From the NCBI GenBank assembly GCA_001466705.2, contig LATX02000195.1:124001-188000 (forward strand): DNA of 64,000 nt, in the 5' to 3' direction. The stretch's first letter is position 1. Each line of letters begins with the position of its first letter. This document shows positions 44,391-56,114 of the stretch, piece after piece. A model generated the notes under the pieces. The model made no database searches. It saw nothing but the letters and a program-made list of their open reading frames with translations, and was not told the origin of the DNA. Made by a program: the position numbers and the translations under genes. This DNA is from Moniliophthora roreri (taxonomy: Eukaryota > Basidiomycota > Agaricomycetes > Agaricales > Marasmiaceae).

Positions 44391-45740
44391 ATGGCCGACA
44401 TCTTCAACCCCTGCCAGACTCTTGTCCAACTCACGAACTTCCTTACGCGTCCTCTGATTCGGGCATATCCTATCACGACTGTTATTCATCTCCAGTTGGC
44501 GCTGCAGCGTCATTTCCAGGCCTCGTCATTTTTCGTCGACTCAATTGTACCATCGCCATTCACCCTGCTCCTTTCGCGTAACAGCCTACCGCCGACGCCT
44601 ATCTTTGCTGCTTGCCTGATGTCGGGTATTCAGTGGAAAGATTGGATTCACCTTCTCACTCGTGGCATTAACCATGAAATTTGCATTTTCGTGATGGATG
44701 GGCTAATTGAAGCTCAGGCCGGTGGCCCATCTCAGTCTGTTGATAGAGAAGGAGCCAAATTCCAGGGAAGTGCCGTTACCGTCTGGGCGGCTTCCGGTTC
44801 AGGGACGGTCTCCACTCCGATGTTAGGACTAGACCGCAGTAAAACCGAACGACCAACGGTTGCGAAGCTACGTGCGGTCCTAGATTCCGTTCGCTCGAGA
44901 TCTCGTGGTCTCGGCGCCCCTGCCTCCAATATCATAGCCCATAAAGATACACCTGCTCCCAGTATATTCCTTTCTCCACCCACTGCTACCTTTTCCGTCG
45001 AATCCACTCCGCAAGCGGTAGTGTCCACCAACGACGACGCTGGGCTGTCGGACTCAGACTCAGACTTGGAGGATTCGGATTCAGACGCAGACTCATTTAT
45101 TTCTTCCACCAGTTCGCGACTCTCAGCATTTTCCTCGACCGAGTCAGTCACATCTATAGCGACTTCGGTGTCTTGTGCTTCCTCCGCCAAACTCAAGATT
45201 CCCACTGATTCATTGCTCATTGCAATGGCGAACTCGAAACATCCTTCCCCTCTATCTGCTCCGATTTCCTCTTCCCCTTCTACCTCGTCTTCCCACGTCC
45301 AGACGAGTCAGAAACCCTCAACTCAATCTTCCCAAACTTCAGCATCTTCCGACCCCAAGACGACGTGCTCGGAACGCGATCGCCCTGGTGTCACCGTCGA
45401 TCATTCCAAGAATGAGATCACCCGCTACACCTATCAAGGTGGCCAAACTGGCGTTATTACCGGCGGAGTTATGCTCGGAACAGGACTTAAATCCAGTCTC
45501 ACTCCATCTCCTAGTGCGAAATCGCCTAGTAGCAGTGAACATGCATCACTATTCAAAGGACCTGGTTTTTCTTTCCCAGGTGCAGGGGGAAAGGGTGCAG
45601 GAGAGATGGTTACTACTGCCAAGTCGGCTCTGCTGACTCGCGGGAAAGGGTCTTACAATGCGGGGAACTGTCAATTGAAAGGTACCAAGACGCACAAACG
45701 TGGCTCGGATTCGGCCGATTGGAGGTCGAAAGCTCAGTAG
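44391..45740 (+). CDS. BTG/Tob (anti-proliferative) domain protein
   Basis: A single exon gives 449 aa from ATG 44391 (context AATAATGGCC); the frame is open upstream but without ATG. Residues about 1-130 resemble the BTG/Tob domain of fungi: LVQLTNFLTRPLIRAYP, then VIHLQLALQRHF, and SGIQWKDWIHLL; late in the protein TRYTYQGGQTGVITGGVMLG recurs in relatives as I remember them. Animal members bind CAF1 deadenylase and slow cell-cycle progression. The rest is disordered: an acidic Ser/Asp run (DSDSDLEDSDSDADS), long Ser/Thr/Pro stretches and a basic tail. Family assignment rests on the pattern of hydrophobic and aromatic residues, so it is moderate. Confidence 0.55.
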   Translation: MADIFNPCQTLVQLTNFLTRPLIRAYPITTVIHLQLALQRHFQASSFFVDSIVPSPFTLLLSRNSLPPTPIFAACLMSGIQWKDWIHLLTRGINHEICIFVMDGLIEAQAGGPSQSVDREGAKFQGSAVTVWAASGSGTVSTPMLGLDRSKTERPTVAKLRAVLDSVRSRSRGLGAPASNIIAHKDTPAPSIFLSPPTATFSVESTPQAVVSTNDDAGLSDSDSDLEDSDSDADSFISSTSSRLSAFSSTESVTSIATSVSCASSAKLKIPTDSLLIAMANSKHPSPLSAPISSSPSTSSSHVQTSQKPSTQSSQTSASSDPKTTCSERDRPGVTVDHSKNEITRYTYQGGQTGVITGGVMLGTGLKSSLTPSPSAKSPSSSEHASLFKGPGFSFPGAGGKGAGEMVTTAKSALLTRGKGSYNAGNCQLKGTKTHKRGSDSADWRSKAQ

Positions 45741-47294
45741 ATTTGAGGAGCTGGGGGGGTCAATTATCGGAACGCTAAGCGACTGGCTGCAGGATAGAAA
45801 ACGGGACAGGATCTCCCTCTAAACTATAATGTGGGCTTAATTGTAATGTGTATTATAGTTGGGATTTTTTCCCGTCTTGATGGCGAATTCATCCGTATTT
45901 TTCAGAGTTTTACCTCTGTCGTGTGATCCTTCTCAACGTGCAGATACTCGGGTTCCAATTGATTCAACAGCTATCAATTTGCCGAGATCGACGTATTCAA
46001 GTTCTTAATTAACGGAATCCATGTTGCTGGTTCTCAGCGTCCCCTCTCCTTGGTTACCCAGATCAAGAACGGTCTATACGCAGAAGCCACTGGGTCAAAC
46101 ATGCCATTCATCCTTTTGTAGACATCCTTATTCATGAGTTCTCCTCCATGGCCAAGAGACCATCTCACAATGCGTGATTCCCAAATGGAAATGTGATATG
46201 GCGACTGGTATCGTAAATATAGCTGCTTTGACAGGAAACAAGAAATATGGACTGTAGTCTAGAGAGATCCCTCAGCAAATATGTGGCGTTGCCATTAAGC
46301 GTAACTCTTACCATGTCAATACTTTATAGGTCTCATGACCTCGTATCCTGGAGTTGTTGAGACGCTAGAAGCTGGTAGAGCTGCGGTCAGCATGTTGTTC
46401 ATTTACGATATCATCGAGTACAGTTCATCGAATAGCTAGCTGCGATGGAGATAGCCCTTGTCCTTCTCACGACCCGGAGAAACTGAAAGGAGTAAGCGTC
46501 TTCCGTTGGCACCTCATGAGAACCAAGCTCTCATTGACAACGAGGGGACGGATAAGGCCAGCGCACTTGAATGCACGAACTTCGGAATAGTGGTGCGGTC
46601 CGGATATCGTTAAGCACGGGGTGTGGGATACAGGCTAGCTTAAGACTTACCTCGATACGAGCATTCAGATTTGGGGTAATACCAGAATGGCCACACGGGT
46701 TTGCCAATTCTAGTAAGTCTATTCGATGAGCAAGTTGAAAGGGGAGTTCCCTTATTACAATCTGGGGAGGAGCTGCACCCCATTTCAGTCGGGTTTCCAA
46801 GTTCTCGCGGGAATCAGCACATCCGGGAGAACGAATATGATATGAAATTGAATGACGCTACTATGAAAATAATGAATTAGAATGACTGACCAAGAGATAC
46901 AAAGCAAATGAGGTGCCTCCACACCTAACATCTCGGAGAAAATTATCTCTCATCAGGCTATCTACATTCTGGGTCATTGCAATCCTGAAACTGAATCAAT
47001 AACATACACTCTAGGCTATGAAACTGTGAGATGCGTTGAATCATCCAACAGGAACCTTCAAGCGTCTTACAGTGCGATTAATAATCAGTAGCTAGATTTT
47101 TTCCCGATTCTTGAGGTCGAATCTGCGAGGTCTTGACCCTTGGGGCAAAGCGTTAGTGATAGTTGCAGTCATAAGAGCAAGCGCACAGATAAATACAAAC
47201 AAATACAGGCAATTTTTCGACTCTTCTCCCTCGCTTGTCCTTTGTCCTCTTTACCACCACCCTCAAGGTGTTCTCAAGGTACCCTCTCCAGATC
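45741..47294. other. Intergenic region
   Basis: No coding region supported on either strand. The last 200 nt probably include the 5' exon of the transcript that hosts the two RNA candidates. Confidence 0.5.
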
Positions 47295-47326
47295 GTGAGT
47301 CTCACTCCTAACCTTACTTCTTCGAC

Positions 47327-47411
47327 ATGATGTTTGAGGCATTTGGCTTTAGCACGTGTGCGGTGCAGAAACTTAACTCAGCTACCTTCGGGCTCAGCCC
47401 GCTTTTTCTGA
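47327..47411 (+). ncRNA. Probable intron-encoded structured RNA, copy A (C/D-snoRNA-like)
   Basis: The 85-nt segment begins with ATGATGT (C-box-like, consensus RTGATGA) and ends with CTGA (D box). It lies inside an intron 47295-47439 (donor GTGAGT, acceptor TGCAG). A relative occurs 200 nt downstream in another intron. The first 26 and last 35 nt of the two copies are identical, while the surrounding intron and exon sequence is not. Between the constant parts lies a hairpin (GCAC-GT-GTGC) whose sequence differs in the other copy but whose pairing is kept. A second near-palindrome (CGGGCTCAGCCCG) followed by TTTTT precedes the D box. I could not assign a guide target; another class of small RNA is possible. 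Confidence 0.5.
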
Positions 47412-47612
47412 TTCCTTTTTCTCTCACTTTCGTCTGCAGAATGCTCACTATTTCTCTCCTTCTAGGGCCATGGACACTTAGCAGATCATGGTTTTGATGA
47501 CTGATTGAAGCCGACGGTTGTGTTCTGGTGTATCGGAATCCGAGGTAGTTGGTGAGTCGACATTCCTTTTTTTTTTTTTTTTTTCGATTTGTTATCCCTT
47601 TGTTTTCCGCAA

Positions 47613-47702
47613 ATGATGTTTGAGGCATTTGGCTTTAGTACGTTTCACGTACGGTGCAGAAACCTATCTCAGCTACCTTCGGGCTCAGCCCGCTTTTTCT
47701 GA
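47613..47702 (+). ncRNA. Probable intron-encoded structured RNA, copy B
   Basis: This 90-nt segment lies in intron 47552-47743 (donor GTGAGT, acceptor TCATCAG). It shares with copy A the ATGATGT start, the CTGA end and three identical blocks. Its internal hairpin is GTACG-TTTCA-CGTAC, longer than in copy A but at the same place. The exon between the two introns (47440-47551) has no open frame of note, so the host transcript is probably non-coding. Confidence 0.5.
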
Positions 47703-47743
47703 CATTCCCACCTTCTCATATGCCTTGCCGTTGCTTTCATCAG

Positions 47744-49625
47744 ATTCGTCGTGCTTACTATATTTCTCTAATCAGAAACCCATAATGATTCATGAAGAAC
47801 TTCGCCACTCCCATAGTTCCATAGTTCCACCTTCCCGGCCTGAGATCAAGTTAGGAAGTAGCCATGCTAAAGCGACACCTGTCCTAACTTCAGTACCGAT
47901 CATGGAGTCCCTCCATGTACAGTAATTTGGGAAGACTAGTAATACATGGGAATTTCATTGTCATCACGAACTGATGGTTGGCTTCCTGGAAGACAGTCCC
48001 ATCTAACGGTTGGATGGATTTTACTCGCGGCTATGATGTATCTGCACAGGCGGCGTAACGTGTCAAAAGTACCATTAGTGGGATGCTGTGAACAGTGCAG
48101 TATCCTATAAGTAGAACGAATCGTAGCCTTGTATCGTGCGGAACCAGGAAGTAAATCAGGTGCGGTTACCATTGCCCAATATATGCAATGCAGGAAAATC
48201 CGACCAGAAAACCTGCTTCAGATCCACCTCCAGGGATCGTCACTAAGATGATCGTCAGTATATCTACCCACACTGCTCAGATAGACCGCTCTGCTCTGCC
48301 GCGCATGGGTCCCTCGCTCATCACGGTTTTTCGAGTGCCACTTTCAATCCCCGGGTCGTTGCACGAGAAAGGAATTCATTCAATATCGCATTAGGGAAGG
48401 ATATCGTGTGTCAGGATAGAAACCACGAAATATGCTCAATCGCTCGCAAACGCGTTATTTCCCCCTCGGTGATCGCTGCTCTGTTTTGGAATGCGATACC
48501 CTTTTCTATGAAGGTAGAAAGACTCACGTCAGCCGCGGCGGCGCCAGCCCGTTCGCCTAGTACGCAAAGGACGCTTGCCTAGGACCACAGTGTTCGCGAC
48601 CACGATCCCAAATCAAAACCTCGTTTCAAAGATCATGTCCTCGTCTGATGACACCGAACTACTGACATTTCGAGGAATCGAGCTTGGTGTTCAGGATCAA
48701 TGCTCTTCTTCTCACCCTTGTGTGCCAAACATACGGCACCTCGACCTCACTACGCAACGTGCATAAATTTCTTCTTCGCCTCCTACGTCACTGTACAGAC
48801 CTTCGCGGGTCGAGGATCTCTGTCTTTTTTTTTTTTACAGACGAGCGGTAATGGAAGACTCGGAATACTTTCTTGTATGATTAGAGCTACGATGAGACGA
48901 TTATGGAGGAGACTTCGGTCGAAGCCAGGTCTGTATTTGACTTTGGCGGCTTAGAGTTCTAGAATGTAGTCGGAAGCCCGAGAGTGTCGGGGTGGAATTT
49001 CGAACATGACCTAGATTTGGAGGTTGATGCGATGTATCATGTTGTTCGACGTGCTATCATCATCCCTCCGGGGAAGTTCAGATTCCAGAAAGAAGGAAAA
49101 AAATTGGATCTAGAGAGGTACAGTAGATATGTAGAGAATTTCGTTCCGAATGCATCTGAGTAGATTATAGCTGAAGTATCTGAGGATGGTGGGGATGACG
49201 ACTGGGTAGTAGGTGCGTGCTGATGAAAACGTCAGACATGACTCTAAGTACGCTCTTGCCAGAATGTGACACATTCCACGTGATGGTGACGTATCGTGGA
49301 TTAACCGTGACGGGCGCATGGCAATTTTGATACTCTCACCATCGTTCTCCTAGGATATACTATAAGATCCAGCTTTACTCCTCCGAACCCTCTACTCTGT
49401 AGATGTACAAAAACCTCTTTAAGGCTACGGGAATGGTCCCCAGCTCGAGTCACCCAATCGTATTGAGACTCTGCGGGTGGTGCTCACACTTTAGCCTTTT
49501 CGAAGCACCGTCCGCCTAGCGACCAATATTAATTATTATAGGTCCCCGCTTCCATGCGATTCTGATGACTTCATCTCTGCGTCATTGTCGTTGAGAAAAT
49601 TCAGGGTACAGCTCGTGTCTGGGAG
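47744..49625. other. Intergenic region
   Basis: Short frames only. The open stretch 48634-48765 and neighbouring T-rich sequence gave no convincing gene. The last 300 nt contain CCAAT-like and TATA elements of the next gene. Confidence 0.5.
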
Positions 49626-49633
49626 TATAAAAA
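49626..49633 (+). promoter_or_regulatory. TATA box of the Con-6-like gene
   Basis: TATAAAAA about 100 nt before the ATG at 49726; a CCAAT word lies near 49523. Confidence 0.6.
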
Positions 49634-49725
49634 GCTCGCGTTTGACGTCTAGCCTCTTCACAACTTGCCCTACAACTTCTACCATCTACAGCTTCTCACA
49701 TACTCAGCTCAACACTCGGATCAAC

Positions 49726-50269
49726 ATGTCTCCCGCCAGCGGTCAGTATCATTATTATCCCTTATAAAATGTGCTTTGCTCAAGCATTCTACAGATAAGC
49801 ACGAAGCCAACGTTGCTCGCGGTCTCAAGGCCGCCATCCACAACCCCCGTGTCTCTGATGAAGCCAAAGAACACGCCAAGGAACGTCTAGAGGACATGGG
49901 TGTTGCTGTCGAGGCCGAAAACGGCGAGCACACCAATCGTGCTTCGGGTGGCCACAAGGCGGCACGAGCCGGTACGTTTGTGACTTGCATCACTTATGAG
50001 CGAGATGTACTTATCTGTTCTTTAGAGGAGAGAACCTCTGATGAAAATGAAGATGAAGCTGATGCTTCGTCTGAACCCAGCGACTCTGGGACGGTCAAAC
50101 GCGATCAACACGAAAGCAACAGGCTTAGAGGTTACAAAGCTGCTTTGCACAGTAAGAAGATCCATCCTACGTATATTCCTGCTAGCTAATGAGCTTCGTA
50201 GATCCTCATGTTTCTGATGAGGCCAAGGAGAATGCGAAGAAGGTTCTTCAAGATCACGATGCTCTCTAA
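49726..50269 (+). CDS. Conidiation-specific protein 6 (Con-6) family
   Basis: Exons 49726-49741, 49795-49971, 50026-50151 and 50202-50269 join in frame to 128 aa. Two copies of the Con-6 repeat are present: one near the N-terminus (GLKAAIHNPRVSDEAKEHAK) and one at the C-terminus (GYKAALHNPHVSDEAKENAK), separated by an acidic, Ser-rich linker. Con-6 proteins are small, hydrophilic and abundant in spores or under stress in ascomycetes; their molecular role is not known. The first exon codes only five residues plus one base, chosen because it supplies the ATG and a proper donor. The strong TATA box fits an inducible gene. Confidence 0.9.
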
Positions 50270-50743
50270 GGTCTCAAATTTACAAACGTCCGTTTTTGAC
50301 TTTCTTGGAACTGTATCATAGCCTTTGTATACTAGGACTCCCGAATAGTTGAATTGAGTAGTAATGTTTTTAGTTTTGCTGGAGTATAGGAAATGTGGAG
50401 GCTTGTTGAGTACACGAAATTTTTTTTGTATTGGTAAGTTGTACCGCGTTGCGAGAAATGTTGATGCCCTTTCGCGGGTACCAAGAGACGATTACATGGA
50501 TACAGTACGTCGTGCCACCACCCCGCAACCTTCATAACCAAGAATGCGTGTCCGTTATCGAGTTGCCAAGGAGACAATCTGGGGAGAACCGCTATGAATA
50601 CCGTCTCCGTGAAGCTACAATGATATAGCGATTAATACGAAAGGTACTCTCGATGTGTCTACGACGACGACGGATGGCTACTATGTAGGTAGGTGACAAT
50701 TTATGAGGCCAGAGGTTGAAGGCAACACATAGCATGCACATGT
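50270..50743. other. Convergent intergenic region
   Basis: 3' regions of the Con-6 gene (plus) and the DUF6535 gene (minus). No further gene seen. Confidence 0.6.
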
Positions 50744-52500
50744 CTACGATAATCTAACCTGATAAGCGTGGAAGCATTGCAAATGGCGGAGTGAAGCTGC
50801 AACACGAAATCTAGGTCGGGAGTCAGCCAACAGCATGCGAGGTTCCACAAAGAACTCACAGTCATCCAAATCACCTGAATACATCTCCAGAAGGTATATG
50901 ACAATATCCATCGTGGAAGGTGGTAATGTCATCTTGCGATGTCTAGCTGCCGAAGAAATCGAGTTGATAATCCGGATGCAGCCCTCGAGACAATAGCGAA
51001 TCCTTGCGTTACTTGGTGCGTATCGCCGGAAGAGAAGGCAGGATACATCGATGATATCCTTTCGGATCGCCTCGTCTAATACTTCTTCGCTAGCAGCATC
51101 TAGGAAGCGCTCTAAAATGTCCACAGATATCACGTCTGTGGAGATATGTGAGCTCTTCCCGTTCGTTCCAATCTCCGTTCCCTTCTCTGCATCTTGAACG
51201 TCACCCCGATTCACCCGTTCTCTAGCAACAATAAAGAAGGGCATGAGATCCCTTAATGAACCCAACGCACTCTCCACATCCAGCTCCCTCAAACATTCCG
51301 CAAAGACGCCGCTCGAGGTGAAAGCGTACATCCAACCCATCGTCTTTTGCATGCCTTGTCCGTACAGCTCTCCTTCGCAATACTTCAAATCGTACATCCC
51401 CCAGTTCAGCGACTGGATATAGCGAATGATGGCACTCATGCTCCTCCTGAACGAAGACCTTCGCCTACTAGGCAAAGCACGGTTGAGGATTAACAAGATG
51501 GGCGTAGTCACCCGAATAATAATCCAACCCAAGGGTGTCTTGTATGGGCATTGCCAAGGAAGATAATGTACAAATGTATCAGATGTCCAGCTCAAGATGA
51601 GGAGTAGCGGTGCAAGTATCGTTGTTGCGACGAGGAAAACCAGACATATGATGGTGGCTACCAACACAATCGTAGCCACGATGCTATTGATGTCCCATAA
51701 CATCTTCACAACGCCGATGAAGAACAATGCAGTGGCAACTTGGAGAAGGAGTGGGATTGAGGCTATGAGATCAGGTACACCCCATGCGTGCAAGCCTTCG
51801 TGTCGAGACTGGCGCACGGCGAGCATTTGTCGTGGGTTGAGATGGGAAGGGTATTCGCGTTGGTACTCGCGCATCCATTGTTTGCAGAGGATACTGAGAT
51901 GGGCAGCGGCGAGGCTGAATATGAGACTGAGAAAGTAGAAAATGTTGATGCGAATGGAGGACGATGTGGCAGTGAAGTTTTCTTCTTTGAGGGGTTCTAG
52001 TGCCGGTGTCGAAGGCGACGCTAGTTGCAGGGATATATGAGCCAGTAAACGGACCACGCTCTCGTTGGGATCGGGTTGTAGGGTTTGGTACGACTCTACA
52101 GCAAAAGCTGTGACTACGGCTGAGAAAAGACCGGCCTAGTCTATTAATATCAGCGATAGTATCATATGAAAGTCAAGTTTTTACGCACAAACACCAACAA
52201 GGCATCGATATCCTTCTCCCATCGTGCACATAGATCGGCATCGTAGGCTCCAGCGATATTTACGCATGTCCGGAATGTCGTCGTGGCATCGCTCAAGCTG
52301 ATATCCTCGTCTTGAGCATGAAGTTTATGGTGAAAAGAGCCCCCGGAAACCCACGGCCGTGACCAGGTTTGGTTGTAGGCCCTTGCCTCGCTATTAGAGC
52401 CTGATTTGTTGCCCTTGTCCTTGGTAAATGTACTGTCCTGCGAGTGAAGAGTTCAGCAACGCGAGAAAGAGAGAGAGAATGGCAAACTCACTGTATTCAT
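50744..52500 (-). CDS. DUF6535-type integral membrane protein
   Basis: Exons 52500-52492 (nine bases, three codons), 52437-52189 and 52135-50744 join in frame to 549 aa. The hallmark of this basidiomycete family is clear: CARWEKDIDALLVFAGLFSA followed by VVTAFAVESYQTLQPDP, with exon 3 starting inside the first membrane segment. Further hydrophobic segments are IFYFLSLIFSLAAAHLSIL, IPLLLQVATALFFIGVV and two adjacent long segments (residues about 205-265). The C-terminal half is soluble and helical. The family is expanded in mushrooms and its role is unknown. The tiny first exon rests on the ATG, a GTGAGT donor and an in-frame acceptor and is the weakest part. Confidence 0.8.
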
Positions 52501-52861
52501 ACCCCAGATGTTACGGTTCACGATTCGTAACCTCTGTGTCCGAATCCCACGCTAAACAGCATGATTTTATATGTAGGCCAAGTTTTGATAGCGCGTGTTT
52601 TCAATAGATGCGGGAGACGTGCAGGGTTAGGAGCGGTTGGTAGCGGGGCTGCGCTGATGATGGTTGTTGCGGAATGACACATCATGCATCGTGCATCATC
52701 TGGAATACGCAGTAATTACATTGTCTATATTGCAGTATCTGTAGGTTGTACTACGATAATACTCAAAAGTCCAACCTCAAAGCGCCAGTCTATGGAGGCC
52801 CTGGAATTGTTTCAGGTCTGCAAACGAAAATGAGTTCTATAATCTCATCATGAACAGTCAG
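52501..52861. other. Intergenic region
   Basis: Upstream of the DUF6535 gene and downstream of the patatin gene. No gene seen. Confidence 0.5.
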
Positions 52862-54155
52862 TCACACCTTTAGTACTTTCACAAGTTTCTTCATCGCCGC
52901 TGCAGTTGCCGTTTCTTGAAGGTAGTTGATTGTTCGGCTCTCTATCTCCGGACCCTTTCCGAAATCTCCAAGGTCATACTCTCCTATCGTTGGGACGTTG
53001 AAGCGCCAATACACATCCCTGCGTATCAAGAGTGGTTAGTCGAACGATACAAAGAGTAACATGTTTGTACATACTTGTAATGGCTGTAGCGCATTTGGTT
53101 ATGCGTTTTCTCCGAGTCTGATGCGACGTTTACCAAGTAAGTCATTGATTTCTCTATACGCTTCTTCCAATCTATATTGACGTGTCAACCCGATCCACGA
53201 TATGCGTGAATAACACAAAACTACCAAAAATTCCTATGACTATCGGAATCGGTTCTGGTTCAGCATTTGGAACAGCTCTAGATAGACATTGCATGTTAGT
53301 ACAGCATATGGTACAATAAAACAACGCACCACATACACCGGATTTAAATGAATCTCATTTTGCAATGGGGTTGGGGTATACGCTTCATCCATGAGCCCAG
53401 TTCCCAGAGAGACAATAGCACCAATAGCGCGGTCTCTCCATACGGGTATCCTCGCAACTTCCGTTACACCTACCTCAGTCGGGTTATTGAACCCAGCGGC
53501 ACCAGCGTCTGCAAAAGTCATCCCGTCGACCGTTATAGGTTTGAAATAAGTAGGTGCTGCTGACGTGGCACGAGCTGCCTGGAAAGCAGTCCACGAGTAG
53601 GAGCTTGACGTTGGCGGAAGAGCGCCTTCACTGTCCGTATAGGTACGAAGAAGAATGGCGTCATTCACTGAGCGTTCATGAAGGGTTGTAGTCACGGCCG
53701 TCTGTTAAACATACACATTCTATTAATGAAGCCATTCTCATGATAAACGTTCAACGCACCCTAACAGTTCCCGGAGAGACAAGTTGTTCATCGCCTAAAA
53801 TGTCCTTGAAGATGCCTTCGAGTATCTCTGTGTCGTAGCGCGTCGTTCCGCTCAAAATGTATCCAAGGACCCCATTGTTACCTACGAATATCTTCTCTCC
53901 CAGATCAAGATACTTTTCTTTTGCCTCGTCGACGGACAGGCCAAGACGACCAAGGAGGAGAGCGATGAGCCCACCAGTCGAAGTCCCAATGATGAAGTCG
54001 AACACTTCGCATGGTTTGGGCTCCTTCCCTGAAGGATCGGTGAGTTGTTTCATAAGCTCCTTGAGTATCGTCAGCATCGAAATGCCACGGTATCCTCCTC
54101 CATCGAGAGAGAGAATCCGAAGAGGTCGCTGAGTCTGACTCGGAGATTGAGACAT
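52862..54155 (-). CDS. Patatin-like phospholipase
   Basis: Exons 54155-53760, 53701-53326, 53275-53225, 53171-53075 and 53018-52862 join in frame to 358 aa. The patatin fold signatures are present: the oxyanion motif DGGGYRG (18-24) and the nucleophile elbow GTSTGG (Ser59). The catalytic Asp should be Asp197 in FADAGAAG, where the usual DGG/DGA is DAG here. These enzymes are acyl hydrolases that use a Ser-Asp dyad on phospholipids or acylglycerols. The C-terminal exons (DWKKRIEKSMTYLVNV, HYKDVYWRFNVP, EIESRTINYL) are typical of fungal members. I preferred ATG 54155 to 54191 because a TATA box lies only six bases before the latter. The donor of exon 2 was chosen by phase and is the least certain junction. 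Confidence 0.85.
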
Positions 54156-54196
54156 GGGTCCTTGGAAGATGATAGTCATTGCACGAACCATAGCCC

Positions 54197-54204
54197 TTTA
54201 TATA
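54197..54204 (-). promoter_or_regulatory. TATA box of the patatin-like gene
   Basis: TATATAAA on the minus strand, about 42 nt from the ATG at 54155. Its position argues against translation from the upstream in-frame ATG at 54191. Confidence 0.6.
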
Positions 54205-54880
54205 CCCAGCTTCTCGTTCCTCGTTCCTGGACCTTAGCTCGCAAAGACGGCGACCTTGTCTGGCACATCGGTGAACGATCGATCCCGAGGTCAAGGAACC
54301 CAGCATACCCGACCCGTCAAGGACCACCTTGTTACTCAGAAACGAATTCGGGGCAAAGTTTGACATTCTGAATGGTTTTCAGGTCCATGGTGTCAAGAAT
54401 AATGCAATGGTGCTGCAGTTACGGGTCCCTTATCGGAAGACCTTTGCTTGCTGAATATGAGATTTATTTTCCAGACAGAAGATAGATCCGTACCGTACAA
54501 GGACAGGAATGATTCTCTGCACTATGCGATGGTGGAGAAGAAGAGCAGAAGGAGAGCAAGCGAGAGTTGAGACGCTGAGATCCTGAGAGTTCCCACGCAG
54601 ATCACACATCAATCGGTGTCACGAGTATGTCGCGGTGCGTTGTATACGCCAACAGGTCGCGTAAGCTGCTGTACCTGGTATGAAGACACCAGTACAAGGG
54701 CGCCTCAGCGCCGAACTTCAAAGCGCAGCGTGCCCCAAATTTGAAAAGGGGGAATGGCCCGCAAACTTGCCGCAAACGATTGCTTTGGCGATCGATGTCA
54801 GAAAGGCAAGTCTTATTCAAATAGGTCTTCACTATAATGTGGAAGCATTATGCCAGAAATTCATCCCGTTCGTTCTCTGG
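54205..54880. other. Intergenic region
   Basis: No gene recognised. Probably includes the promoter of the rhodopsin-like copy that follows. Confidence 0.45.
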
Positions 54881-55990
54881 ATGCCAATACCCGAACCGGA
54901 ATTGCCTCAGCTGCGTGGTAGGTATGTTATACACTACTTTGACCCAGGCGCAACCATCACGATACTCGCTACCTCTTTCCGTTTGTATCTACGTGTTAAA
55001 CGGCGTAATGTTTGGTGGGACGACTTTTGGGCACTTTTGTCGATGCTTGCGATCGTCATGATGCTGACAGGGATGCTCATTTTCACTTGACCTCCAGGTG
55101 CGATGTCTCGTCTCAGATTTTTATATCTCTATTTTAATTCTGTGTCGCATTGATATAGACGCACATCCCTACCGCACTAAAATTGCTGGCTACTACATGT
55201 TTGACAACGGCTTTTATGGCGTCATCTGGTGTTCTCGCATCTCTATGGTGCTCACGGTTGTCCGGATCGCACACGGTCGATTCCGTCTATTCCTAAAGTT
55301 TTGTGTAGGAGGAATCTTGGTCACCTGGTCAGTTCTTTTTGCGCAGGTATTCTGGACCTGTGAGAGGGAGCCAGGATGGAAGAATGAGCCGACCCCACAG
55401 TGCCAATTAGGCCAAGACGTTGCTATTGCTCAGATCGTTAGTACGTTGCTCTTTGTAATTTGTATTTTGAATGATGACGGCTCATCACAACATTAGCGGA
55501 TTGTATCGTCGACTTACTTCTCATCATATGTCCTACTTATCTGCTATCAAGTATGAAGCACCGAAGGGGACTCAAAATTCGCCCCATGGCAATCTTCTCA
55601 TCGACTATCCTCGTGACAACTTTCAGCTTGGTTCATTCCTATATGATTTTAAAAGGGTTGGGCAAGATGGAGTTCATGTTCGCCGTATTCGAGGTAGTAG
55701 GAAGGTATAGTTTCTGCTCTGTTATCACTCCTCTGACATTACGCCAGGACGTTATGAGTCTGATTGTGGTGAACCTCACCGTCATCGCCACCTGGCTTTT
55801 CAAGCTGTCCGACGAAGATCAAGGTCATAACGGCCCCTCGACGCATATGAACACATTCTTGAAAGGACGCCTCAGCAGGAGCAACAATCCCAGCGCAGCC
55901 AACAACCACGAAACAATGACTAGCATGGTGGTTCTTACTCAGATCGAAACAAGGGCGATAACGCTATGTCAGTCTTGCAAGTCTTCCTGA
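54881..55990 (+). pseudogene. Rhodopsin-like membrane protein gene with a premature stop (copy 1)
   Basis: The gene parallels the intact copy at 58659 exon by exon: 55159-55440 and 55497-55693 have exactly the same lengths (282 and 197 nt), and 55748-55990 codes the C-terminal part. Shared blocks are NVWWDDFWALLSM, HPYRTKIAGYYMFDNGFYGV, LVTWSVLFAQVFWTCE and a final TVIATWLFKLSD. In the first part, the Ser codon before Pro-Pro is replaced by TGA at 55088-55090, and the first intron seems shortened to a 34-nt remnant that is read through. All other splice sites are intact and the remaining reading frame is open, so the loss is recent, or the stop is avoided in a way I cannot see. Confidence 0.65.
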
Positions 55991-56114
55991 GTTCGACAAA
56001 GAGCATGAGAACACTGATGAAGAGAGCCTCAACATGGTGAGCGCGTATGGGAAGGGGGGAGTGGTATGAAACATTCTTGAAATACGTAGACGACCTCCGA
56101 CATGTTTCATTTCT

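Noticed and set aside
48634..48765. Short frame starting MSSSDDTELLTF
   Set aside because: Only 43 codons, no splice partner that extends it, no known motif.
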